Assembly (NCBI GenBank): GCA_041627475.1
Contig: JBFKQZ010000051.1
Coordinates: 1 to 14,967 of the forward strand
Source: JBFGFG01 sp041627475
GTDB lineage: Bacteria > Actinomycetota > Nitriliruptoria > Nitriliruptorales > Nitriliruptoraceae
Direction of reading: 5' to 3'
DNA length: 14,967 nucleotides
Position 1 is the first letter of the stretch; each line of letters begins with the position of its first letter. Position numbers and translations under genes: made by a program. This document shows, piece after piece, positions 1-5,902 of this stretch. The notes beneath the pieces are model-generated. The model had not been told where the DNA came from, ran no database searches, and saw only the letters and a program-made list of their open reading frames with translations.

Positions 1-740
1 ACGGGTGCCGAGCGCCCCGGGCCCGCGGCGCTCGGCGCCGCGGCCAGGTCGGCGCGCAGCCGTTCGGCCTCGCCCTGCGCCGCTGCGAGGGCCTGCTGCA
101 GCTCGTCTCGTTCGCGGCGGACGGCGCGCAGGTCGTCCCGCAGTCCGGCGACCTCGGCCTCGTCGCGTCGCCGCCCTCGCGCCACGGCACGGCTGATCCG
201 GTCCTCCACGTCGTCGGCGGCGGCCCGCGCGGACGCGGCCGCCGCCCGTGCGTCATCGGCGGCGGCGACCGCCTCGGCCTCCCGGGTGGCGGCGGCATCG
301 GCCCGGGCGACCGCCCCGTCGCGCTCCCGACGCAGCGCCTCGACCTCCTCGCGGAGCGCGGCGACCCGATCGGCGAGCTGCTCCTCGCGCGACCGGAGGT
401 GCGTGACCTGCTGCTGCAGTCGGGCCAGCTCGCCCTCGGCGGCGGCGTCCGTCACCGCGGCGGGCTGCGCCGCCGTCCACGGCCGGTCGGCGTCCTCGCC
501 GAGCGCCGCCTCGACGCGCTCCCAGACCTCCACGCGGACCAGGACCTCGGCCAGGTCGACGCGCGAGCGCCCGCCCACCAGCCGGCCGACCGGCAGGGCG
601 GCGATGCGCCGCACGGTCGGGTCGACGAGCCGCTCGGGCAGGTCACGGACGACGGGCAGGGCCACGGCGAGGAGTGCGGACCAGTCGTCGACGGCGAGGT
701 CGGTGAGGACCGCGGCCGTCGGCCGGGGCGCGTCGGGCAC
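1..740 (-). CDS. Long coiled-coil protein, N-terminal part (cut by window edge)
   Basis: A reading frame stays open on the minus strand from a GTG at 740 to the left edge, giving 246 codons; the C-terminus is outside the window. Residues 1-90 form a compact, probably helical segment (around DDWSALLAVALP and RVDLAEVLVRVEVWERVEAAL). From about residue 102 the sequence becomes an Ala/Glu/Arg-rich heptad-like coiled coil (LARLQQQVTHL, ALREEVEALRRERDGA) that continues to the edge. No membrane segment or signal peptide is seen. This order, a short helical head followed by a long coiled coil, resembles actinobacterial proteins that carry a C-terminal NYN (PIN-like) RNase domain. That identification is an inference, because the diagnostic domain lies outside the window. 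The start is 4 nt after the stop of the upstream 100-residue gene, which implies co-transcription. A generic coiled-coil protein is the alternative. Confidence 0.72.
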   Translation of the reverse strand, partial: MPDAPRPTAAVLTDLAVDDWSALLAVALPVVRDLPERLVDPTVRRIAALPVGRLVGGRSRVDLAEVLVRVEVWERVEAALGEDADRPWTAAQPAAVTDAAAEGELARLQQQVTHLRSREEQLADRVAALREEVEALRRERDGAVARADAAATREAEAVAAADDARAAAASARAAADDVEDRISRAVARGRRRDEAEVAGLRDDLRAVRRERDELQQALAAAQGEAERLRADLAAAPSAAGPGRSAP

Positions 741-744
741 CGCG

Positions 745-1047
745 TCAGTTGTTCGAGACGACGACGCCGAGCTGGTCGAGGCGGTCGAGGAACTCCGGGA
801 CGGGGTGGCCGTCCCGCTCCGCCATCGCGTCCAGGTCGTCGCCACGCACGAACAGGAGGCTGCTGCCGTCACCACGCATGCTCTGGATCGCCGTCAGGTA
901 CTCGACGACCGGCTTGAACTCGCCGTGGTCACGCAGCATCGACAGGTCGACACCGATCGCCTCGACGCGACCACGGTCGTCCTCGTCCCCCGAGCGGGCA
1001 CGGTTCGAGGGGTGGCGCGCGGCTGCGTCGTGCATGTCGTCGTCCAT
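745..1047 (-). CDS. Conserved-looking 100-residue protein of unknown function
   Basis: The ATG at 1047 opens a 100-residue protein ending SNN. Its first 25 residues are hydrophilic and probably disordered. The rest is a compact folded-looking domain (GVDLSMLRDHGEF, VVEYLTAIQSM, SSLLFVRGDDLDAMAERDG, PEFLDRLDQLGVVV) with alternating helical and strand-like stretches. It has no cysteine pair, signal peptide or membrane segment, and I do not recognise the family. The start is chosen because the upstream in-frame sequence loses coding character and a TAGGTT -10-like box sits about 25 nt before it. ATG codon 5 is a possible alternative start. The gene lies 4 nt before the coiled-coil gene, so the two are probably translated from one message. 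It may be an accessory partner of that protein, which is an inference from position only. Confidence 0.7.
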   Translation of the reverse strand: MDDDMHDAAARHPSNRARSGDEDDRGRVEAIGVDLSMLRDHGEFKPVVEYLTAIQSMRGDGSSLLFVRGDDLDAMAERDGHPVPEFLDRLDQLGVVVSNN

Positions 1048-1072
1048 CCCCGTGTCCCGATCACCTGGGACG

Positions 1073-1078
1073 AACCTA
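1073..1078 (-). promoter_or_regulatory. Candidate -10 box (TAGGTT) for the 100-residue gene
   Basis: On the minus strand TAGGTT matches TAnnnT and lies 25 nt before the ATG at 1047, inside the 59-nt gap after the zinc-ribbon gene. No -35 box is recognisable. It would give the last two genes of the run their own promoter. Confidence 0.35.
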
Positions 1079-1106
1079 CCGGGCGACCGTCCGCCCGTCG
1101 CTCGGT

Positions 1107-1355
1107 TCAGGCCGACTGGTTGTCGGCCACGGGCTCGACGACGATCGCGTCGTCGCGGCCGCACCAGTGGCACGTCACCGACTCGATCGTGCGCGCCAGG
1201 ACCTCCTCGTCCTCGACCTGGCCGGCCCCGCCGAGCTCCAGGTGGTGGAAGCGACGGGTGCGTTCGGTGGCGACCACGTCGAAGCGCGTGAGGTTGCCGC
1301 ACGCACTGCAGCGGAAGCGGTTGCCGTCCTCGAGGCCGGCGGCGAGGTCCGTCAT
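1107..1355 (-). CDS. Small zinc-ribbon protein with two CxxC pairs
   Basis: An 82-residue protein starting at ATG 1355. Two knuckles, CSAC (Cys16, Cys19) and CHWC (Cys62, Cys65), frame a middle segment with a FHHLELGG stretch. This arrangement is that of a treble-clef or zinc-ribbon metal site, probably structural. The C-terminus ends in an acidic tail. The start is secure: AGGAG lies 5 nt upstream, and that Shine-Dalgarno sequence contains the stop codon of the preceding DUF309 gene, so the two genes are separated by only 2 nt and are probably translationally coupled. No catalytic motif is seen. The function is unknown; nucleic-acid or protein binding would be typical of such ribbons. Confidence 0.85.
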   Translation of the reverse strand: MTDLAAGLEDGNRFRCSACGNLTRFDVVATERTRRFHHLELGGAGQVEDEEVLARTIESVTCHWCGRDDAIVVEPVADNQSA

Positions 1356-1357
1356 GC

Positions 1358-1951
1358 TCACTCCTGGTTGCCGCGTGGCGGGGTCCGCCACGCCGGTTCG
1401 TCCCGCAGGGGGAAGGGGCCGTCGTCGGGATGGTCGCCGACGAACGGGCCGTCGTCGACCGCGGGGAACGCGGGGTAGGTGACCGGGACCGTCTCGCCGG
1501 CCTCGGCCACGGTCGCCGCCATGGCGCGGGCCGCGCGCCGCAGCCCGGCCGTGTCGATGCCGTGGTGCGTCGCCGGGTACGGGTCGAGGTAGTCCGCGGC
1601 GCGACCGAGCAGCGTCACGCAGCCGCTGGCGTTGCCGCGCTGGTGGTGCACGCAGCCGACCGCGACCTGGATGACGCCCTTCCAGAACTCGCGGTCCGCC
1701 TCGTCCGCCTGGTGCCAGACGTCCTCGAGGCACTCGTGCGCCTCGAAGAACCGGTGCTCACCCCACAGCCGGACGCCGGTGACGAGGGCCTCGTCGACCG
1801 TCCCGTACTCGTGCTCCTCGGTCAGCGCGGTGACGTCGGTGTCGTACGGCAGCGGTCGCCCGGTGCGGTCCCGGGGACGGCCCTGCTCGGGACGACCGCG
1901 GTCGTCGCGGTCCCGACCGGGTCCCTGCGCGGGTCCTGGGGCGTCGTCGAT
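1358..1951 (-). CDS. DUF309 domain protein (start codon unresolved)
   Basis: The frame encodes an unmistakable DUF309 core: a leader with RDRDDRGR and RPRDRTGRPLP, then GVRLWGEHRFFEAHECLEDVW, EFWKGVIQVAVGCVHHQRGN and LLGRAADYLDPYP. DUF309 proteins are small helical bundles of unknown biochemical role, common in actinobacteria and usually near 150-200 residues. The FFEAHE.LEDVW signature (about residues 66-76 from codon 1951) is intact. No ATG, GTG or TTG exists in frame upstream of the core; the next in-frame stop is at 2015-2017. The first GTG (1651) lies inside the domain. I place the start tentatively at ATC 1951, which has AGGA about 8 nt upstream. CTG at 1981 is the alternative but overlaps the likely -10 box. 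The gene is followed by the zinc-ribbon gene after 2 nt. Confidence 0.78.
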   Translation of the reverse strand: MDDAPGPAQGPGRDRDDRGRPEQGRPRDRTGRPLPYDTDVTALTEEHEYGTVDEALVTGVRLWGEHRFFEAHECLEDVWHQADEADREFWKGVIQVAVGCVHHQRGNASGCVTLLGRAADYLDPYPATHHGIDTAGLRRAARAMAATVAEAGETVPVTYPAFPAVDDGPFVGDHPDDGPFPLRDEPAWRTPPRGNQE

Positions 1952-1979
1952 GGCGGTGGTCCTGTCGGGGGCGGGGCGC

Positions 1980-1985
1980 AGGCTA
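1980..1985 (-). promoter_or_regulatory. Candidate -10 box (TAGCCT) for the DUF309 run
   Basis: TAGCCT on the minus strand fits TAnnnT. Transcription would start near 1973, giving a leader of about 22 nt before ATC 1951. It lies back to back with the mutM promoter. No -35 box is recognised. Confidence 0.35.
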
Positions 1986-2015
1986 GGGGCCGACGGGCGG
2001 ACGGCCGTGCGGGGC

Positions 2016-2021
2016 TACCGT
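2016..2021 (+). promoter_or_regulatory. Candidate -10 box (TACCGT) placing mutM on a leaderless message
   Basis: TACCGT fits TAnnnT and ends 7 nt before the mutM GTG, so the predicted first transcribed base is the start codon itself. No Shine-Dalgarno sequence precedes this GTG, which supports leaderless translation, common in actinobacteria. Confidence 0.5.
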
Positions 2022-2028
2022 CGCCGGC

Positions 2029-2859
2029 GTGCCGGAGCTGCCCGAGGTCGAGTCCGTCCGGCGCCAGCTGGCGCCGGCGCTGACGGGTCGTGTCATCGAC
2101 GAGGTCTGGTGGGACGACCACCCCGAGCAGCGCTTCAGCGACGTCGCGGAGGCCGCCGGGCGCCGGATCGACGACGTGCGCCGACGCGGCAAGTACCTGC
2201 TGCTGCCGCTGACGAGCGAGCTGGTCGCCGACGACCGTGCCGAGCTCGTGCTCCACCTCGGCATGACGGGGTCGTTCCGGTTCGCGGAGACACCGACGCA
2301 CCCTGACCTCGCCCACGTCCGCGCCTGGTTCGCGCTCGACGACGGCCGGTACCTGCTGTTCAACGACCCCCGCCGCTTCGGTCGGGTGTCGGTGGTGCCC
2401 CACGGCGACCACTCGTCGATCCCGACGCTCGCGGCGCTCGGCCCCGAGCCGCTCGACGACGACTTCACGGTCGAGCGCTTCACGGCCGACCTCGGCCGGA
2501 CGACGGCCACGGTCAAGGCTGCCCTGCTCGGCCAGCGCATCGTGGCCGGGGTCGGCAACATCTACGCGGACGAGTCGCTGTGGCGTGCGCGGATCCACCC
2601 GCTCTCCCGCCGGGTCGGCCCCGAGCGCGCCGCGCGGCTGCACGCCGCGGTGGTCGAGGTCATCCGCGGCGCCGTCCAGCGCGAGGGCACGACCTTCCGT
2701 GACTACCAGATGGTCAACGGGCAGTCGGGGCGCAACGCGGACTTCCTCGACGTGTACGGCCGGGGCGGGCTCCCCTGCCCGCGCTGCGGGACCGAGCTGC
2801 GGCACACGGTCGTGGCGCAGCGCGGCACGACCTACTGCCCGCGCTGCCAGCGCGTCTGA
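2029..2859 (+). CDS. mutM: Formamidopyrimidine-DNA glycosylase (Fpg/MutM)
   Basis: A base-excision repair glycosylase/AP lyase that removes 8-oxoguanine and formamidopyrimidines from DNA. The 276 residues match the usual family length. After the initiator Met comes PELPEVES, with the catalytic Pro2 and Glu3 that define Fpg rather than Nei. RRRGKYLLL carries Lys55, equivalent to the conserved Lys57. HLGMTGSF (about 76-83) and FNDPRRFGR (111-119) are in place. The helix-two-turn-helix segment is GVGNIYADESLWRARIHP (about 174-191). The C-terminal zinc finger is Cys250, Cys253, Cys270 and Cys273. The start is the GTG that gives the mandatory PE N-terminus. It is divergent from the DUF309 gene and followed by a whiB-like gene after 72 nt. 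Confidence 0.96.
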   Translation: MPELPEVESVRRQLAPALTGRVIDEVWWDDHPEQRFSDVAEAAGRRIDDVRRRGKYLLLPLTSELVADDRAELVLHLGMTGSFRFAETPTHPDLAHVRAWFALDDGRYLLFNDPRRFGRVSVVPHGDHSSIPTLAALGPEPLDDDFTVERFTADLGRTTATVKAALLGQRIVAGVGNIYADESLWRARIHPLSRRVGPERAARLHAAVVEVIRGAVQREGTTFRDYQMVNGQSGRNADFLDVYGRGGLPCPRCGTELRHTVVAQRGTTYCPRCQRV

Positions 2860-2931
2860 CGGGGCCGACCGGCCGGAACCCGACGCGGGGCGGACGCGTT
2901 GTCGTGGTGTCTCCTCCTCCCAGGGAGCACC

Positions 2932-3225
2932 GTGAACCCGCTCAGCACCATCGACACCGCACCGTGGCGGCTCGACGCCGCCTGCGCCGACGAGGACCCG
3001 GACCTCTTCTTCTCCGGCGACGACGCGTCGGTGCGCGCTGCCAAGCAGGTCTGTGCGACCTGCCCCGTCCGTTCGCAGTGCCTGGAGACCGCTCTGGCGG
3101 TCAACGAGATGCACGGCGTGTGGGGCGGCATGGCCGAGGGCGAGCGGCGACGGCTGATCCGCCAGCGGCGCCGCGACCGACGCCAGCGGCAGCGCCGCGA
3201 GGACCGCCGCACGGACGCCGCCTAG
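2932..3225 (+). CDS. WhiB-family iron-sulfur transcriptional regulator
   Basis: A 97-residue WhiB-like protein. It has the four cluster cysteines Cys18, Cys41, Cys44 and Cys50 (C-x22-C-x2-C-x5-C), which bind a redox- or NO-sensitive [4Fe-4S] cluster. The turn motif GVWGGM (62-67) follows. The C-terminus is strongly basic (RRRLIRQRRRDRRQRQRR, about 72-89) and suits DNA contact. WhiB proteins usually act by binding region 4 of the main sigma factor. The GTG at 2932 is chosen because AGGGAG sits 5 nt upstream; a longer reading from 2899 would add a meaningless leader. The subfamily (WhiB1 to WhiB7) cannot be fixed from this reading. The downstream nuclease gene starts 24 nt later and may be co-transcribed. 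Confidence 0.95.
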   Translation: MNPLSTIDTAPWRLDAACADEDPDLFFSGDDASVRAAKQVCATCPVRSQCLETALAVNEMHGVWGGMAEGERRRLIRQRRRDRRQRQRREDRRTDAA

Positions 3226-3249
3226 GACTGTCACACCCACCCGGCACGG

Positions 3250-5121
3250 TTGGAACACCTGTTCGAACCGGACGACGGACCCGCCGTGCCACTGCAGCCC
3301 AGAGCGACGACCAGAGCGACCCAGCTCGCCCTCGACCACGACCAGCGTGCGCTGATCGACACCACCTTCGTGGTGTTCGACCTCGAGACCACGGGACTGC
3401 GCCCGACCGAGGACCGCATCACCGAGGTCGGCGCGGTCAGGGTCCGTGGCGGTGAGGTCCTCGGCGAGTTCCAGACGCTCGTGCACCCGGGGGTCCCGGT
3501 ACCACCCGCGATCACGGCCGTGACCGGGATCTCCGACGCGCTGGTCGCCGACGCACCGCCCCTGGCCGCGGTCGTGCCGATGCTGCTGGAGTTCCTCGAC
3601 GGCAGCGTGCTCGTCGCCCACAACGCGCCCTTCGACACCGGCTTCCTCGACGCCGCACTGGTCGGGCTCGGCTACCCGCGGTTGACCAACGACGTCGTGG
3701 ACACCGCGCGGCTCGCACGTCGCCTCGTCCGCGACGAGGTCCGCGACCGGCGGCTGGCGACCCTGGCCCGCTTCTTCCGCTCGCGCACCACGCCGGTGCA
3801 CCGTGCGCTGGAGGACGCCCGCGCCACCGTCGACGTGCTGCACGGGCTGCTGGAGCGCGCCGGGACGATCGGCGTCACCACGGTCGAGGACCTCCTCGAC
3901 CAGCAGCGCAGCCGGTCGGAACCGGCCTTCCGCAAGCGCGGTCTGGCCGATGGCGCGCCCGACGCCCCCGGCGTCTACCGGTTCCACGACCGCGAGGGCC
4001 GGGTCCTGTACGTCGGCACGAGCGGGCGGCTCCGCACCCGGCTGCGGCGCTACTTCGGCCAGGACGAGCGCCGGCGGATGGACGCCATGGTGCGCGAGGC
4101 CGCCGACGTCACCTGGACGACGACACCGACCCGCATCGAGGCAGCAGCGCTGGAGCTGCGCGAGCTCGCCAGCCGTCGCCCGCGCTTCAACCGCCGCTCG
4201 ACGCGGCCCCCGGCGTCACGCTGGCTGCGGTGGACCGACGAGCCCTACCCCCGGATCAGCATCGCCCGCTCCCCCGGTGACGGCGCCACCCCGGTCTTCG
4301 GGCCGCTCCCGGGCCGCCGGGCGGCCGACGCGCTGCTGGAGGCCGTGCACGACGCGGTCCCGCTGCGGCGCTGCACCTTCCGCATCCGGCGCGCGCAGGA
4401 CCATCCCAACTGCATGCTCAAGGACATCGGCCGGTGCGGCGCACCGTGCGACGGCACGATCGACGCGACCACCTACGCGGCCCAGGTCCGCGACGCGCGT
4501 GCGCTGCTCGAGGGCGACCCGACGCCCGTCCTCGAGGCACTGCGGGTGCGGATGGCCGCCCTCGCCGCCGGGGAGCGGTTCGAGGAGGCCGCCGACGTCC
4601 GCGCGCGGCTGCACACCCTCGCCACACGGGTGCACACGGTCCGGCTCGCAACGGCGCTGCGCGAGGTCGAGGTGCTCGAGGCGGCACGGCGACGGGGTGA
4701 CCGCCTCGAGGCGGTGCGCGTGCGGCGCGGCCTGCTGACCGCGAGCGCCGCCGTGCACGAGCGCCACGGGCTGTCCGCCGTCGTCGCGGCGCTGCGTGCG
4801 GTGCCGGACGAGCTGCTCGCGCGTGACCCGGACGAGCCGGCTGCGCGGGGGGAGGTCGAGCTGCTCGCACGCTGGCTCGACGAGCCCGGGACGGTCCTGC
4901 TCGACGTCGTCGGCACGTGGGCGCACCCGGTGGCCGGTGGGGCGGTGACGGCGGCGACCGTGGCGGAGGCGAGCGACGTCGGCCGGTCGGTCCGGCGCGA
5001 CCGCCAGCTGCTGTCGGGCCGGCGGACCCGTCAGACCAGCTCGAACCAGGACGACCAGGCCTCGGGCGGCGACACCGATGGACCGGGTTCGCGGCCGCGC
5101 CACGACGCCCGGACGCGGTAG
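3250..5121 (+). CDS. DEDDh exonuclease / GIY-YIG endonuclease fusion (Cho/UvrC-like)
   Basis: A 623-residue two-nuclease protein. The N-terminal domain is a DnaQ-like 3'-5' exonuclease: DLETTG (Asp44, Glu46), LVAHNAPFD (Asp129) and HRALEDA (His184, Asp189) complete the DEDDh set. A GIY-YIG domain follows: PGVYRF (240-245), YVG (254-256), an Arg in LRTRLRRYF, and the metal-binding Glu302. Next come a UvrC-like four-cysteine patch (Cys375, 388, 396, 400) and a UVR motif (about 427-460). The UvrC RNase H-like and HhH domains are absent, so this resembles Cho joined to a proofreading-type exonuclease, an architecture known in actinobacteria. The role is probably DNA repair. Start: TTG 3250 has no Shine-Dalgarno sequence, and GTG 3286 is equally possible. 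The last 30 codons overlap the convergent gene. Confidence 0.92.
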   Translation: MEHLFEPDDGPAVPLQPRATTRATQLALDHDQRALIDTTFVVFDLETTGLRPTEDRITEVGAVRVRGGEVLGEFQTLVHPGVPVPPAITAVTGISDALVADAPPLAAVVPMLLEFLDGSVLVAHNAPFDTGFLDAALVGLGYPRLTNDVVDTARLARRLVRDEVRDRRLATLARFFRSRTTPVHRALEDARATVDVLHGLLERAGTIGVTTVEDLLDQQRSRSEPAFRKRGLADGAPDAPGVYRFHDREGRVLYVGTSGRLRTRLRRYFGQDERRRMDAMVREAADVTWTTTPTRIEAAALELRELASRRPRFNRRSTRPPASRWLRWTDEPYPRISIARSPGDGATPVFGPLPGRRAADALLEAVHDAVPLRRCTFRIRRAQDHPNCMLKDIGRCGAPCDGTIDATTYAAQVRDARALLEGDPTPVLEALRVRMAALAAGERFEEAADVRARLHTLATRVHTVRLATALREVEVLEAARRRGDRLEAVRVRRGLLTASAAVHERHGLSAVVAALRAVPDELLARDPDEPAARGEVELLARWLDEPGTVLLDVVGTWAHPVAGGAVTAATVAEASDVGRSVRRDRQLLSGRRTRQTSSNQDDQASGGDTDGPGSRPRHDARTR

Positions 5122-5516
5122 CGGCCCGGTGCGACCCGCTCCCCGACCCCGGGGTCCTCGACCCACGCCGGCCGGATCGCCCCTGCTCGCTGGTCCCACC
5201 ACGTGGGCAGGAGCAGCAGCTGGCCGGGCAGCCAGCGGTCGCGGAACTCGCCCTGCGGCGCGGCCGGATCACCGGGCACGGTCCCCACCACCTCGTCGCT
5301 CGCCACGGCGCGGTGGCGCTCGTCACGGATGGTCAGCACGACGCGCTGCCACCCGGGGTAGACGTGCTCCACCGCGCGGTCGGCGTCGTTGGTCGCCGCG
5401 ACCGTGATCCGAACGGCCTCCCCCGCGGCGTACACGGGGCGGTCGACGGCCACGGTCAGCTCGAACCCGTGCAGCGGCACGCGGAGCGACTCGAAGGGCT
5501 GTTCGTCCTGGCTCAT
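5031..5516 (-). CDS. BsuPI-like (intracellular proteinase inhibitor) domain protein
   Basis: A 161-residue protein with an all-beta pattern. Features are VDRPVYAAGEAVRITVAATND near the N-terminus, WQRVVLTIRDE, a WLPGQLLLLPTWWDQ segment, and a closing VAPGRYRVRASW strand. This order (an unstructured-tail-free Ig-like sandwich with a PG[RT]Y motif near the end) resembles the BsuPI/IPM family named after a Bacillus intracellular proteinase inhibitor. The match is by pattern only. No signal peptide is seen, so it is probably cytoplasmic. Its ATG overlaps the csaA stop as ATGA, a 4-nt overlap, so it is translationally coupled to csaA. Its 3' end is antisense to the last 91 nt of the nuclease gene. 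Confidence 0.72.
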   Translation of the reverse strand: MSQDEQPFESLRVPLHGFELTVAVDRPVYAAGEAVRITVAATNDADRAVEHVYPGWQRVVLTIRDERHRAVASDEVVGTVPGDPAAPQGEFRDRWLPGQLLLLPTWWDQRAGAIRPAWVEDPGVGERVAPGRYRVRASWRGREPGPSVSPPEAWSSWFELV

Positions 5517-5902
5517 GCGACGACCGATCCGGGGGCGAGGCGCTCGTCGACGCCGAGCAGCAGCGGCGTGCCGTCCGGCTCGAGGCCGGCGAGCACGAGC
5601 AGTTCGCTGTCGAAGCCGGCGATGCGACGCCGCCCGAGGTTGACCGCGCAGACCACGCGGCGACCGACGAGCTCGTCGGCGGCGTAGTTGCGCAGCTGCG
5701 CGCTGGACCGTCGCTCGCCGAGCGGGCCGAGGTCGACGGTCAGCTTCCACGCCGGCTTGTTCGCCTCGGGGAAGTCCGCGACGGCCGTGATGACGCCGAC
5801 ACGCAGGTCCAGTGCCGCCAGCGGCTCGACGCCGCACTCCGGCTTGGCCGCGACGGCGCTCGGCGCGTACGGCTCGCCCTCGGGGTCGATGACGTGCCTC
5901 AC
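5513..5902 (-). CDS. csaA: CsaA-like tRNA-binding-domain protein
   Basis: A 129-residue single OB-fold protein of the EMAP-II/tRNA-binding family. Diagnostic CsaA stretches are LDLRVGVITAVADFPEANKP, KLTVDLGPLGERRSSAQ, VVCAVNLGRRRIAGFDSE and LLLGVDERLAPG. CsaA is known as a small chaperone-like or tRNA-binding dimer; its role in actinobacteria is not settled. About 20 extra residues precede the conserved part, compared with the roughly 110-residue Bacillus protein. The GTG at 5902 is chosen because it overlaps the trpD stop by 4 nt (GTGA); longer readings run into trpD. The two 4-nt overlaps make trpD, csaA and the BsuPI-like gene one translational unit. Confidence 0.9.
   Translation of the reverse strand: MRHVIDPEGEPYAPSAVAAKPECGVEPLAALDLRVGVITAVADFPEANKPAWKLTVDLGPLGERRSSAQLRNYAADELVGRRVVCAVNLGRRRIAGFDSELLVLAGLEPDGTPLLLGVDERLAPGSVVA

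Noticed and set aside
286..1482. Plus-strand open frame of 398 codons over the left-hand genes
   Set aside because: Ser/Arg/Thr-rich with no motif, antisense to four minus-strand genes with Shine-Dalgarno sequences, coupled spacing or conserved domains.
1822..3987. Long minus-strand open frame of 721 codons across mutM, whiB and the nuclease
   Set aside because: It is antisense to three genes with full family motifs, has low-complexity composition and no recognisable domain; long shadow frames are expected at this GC content.
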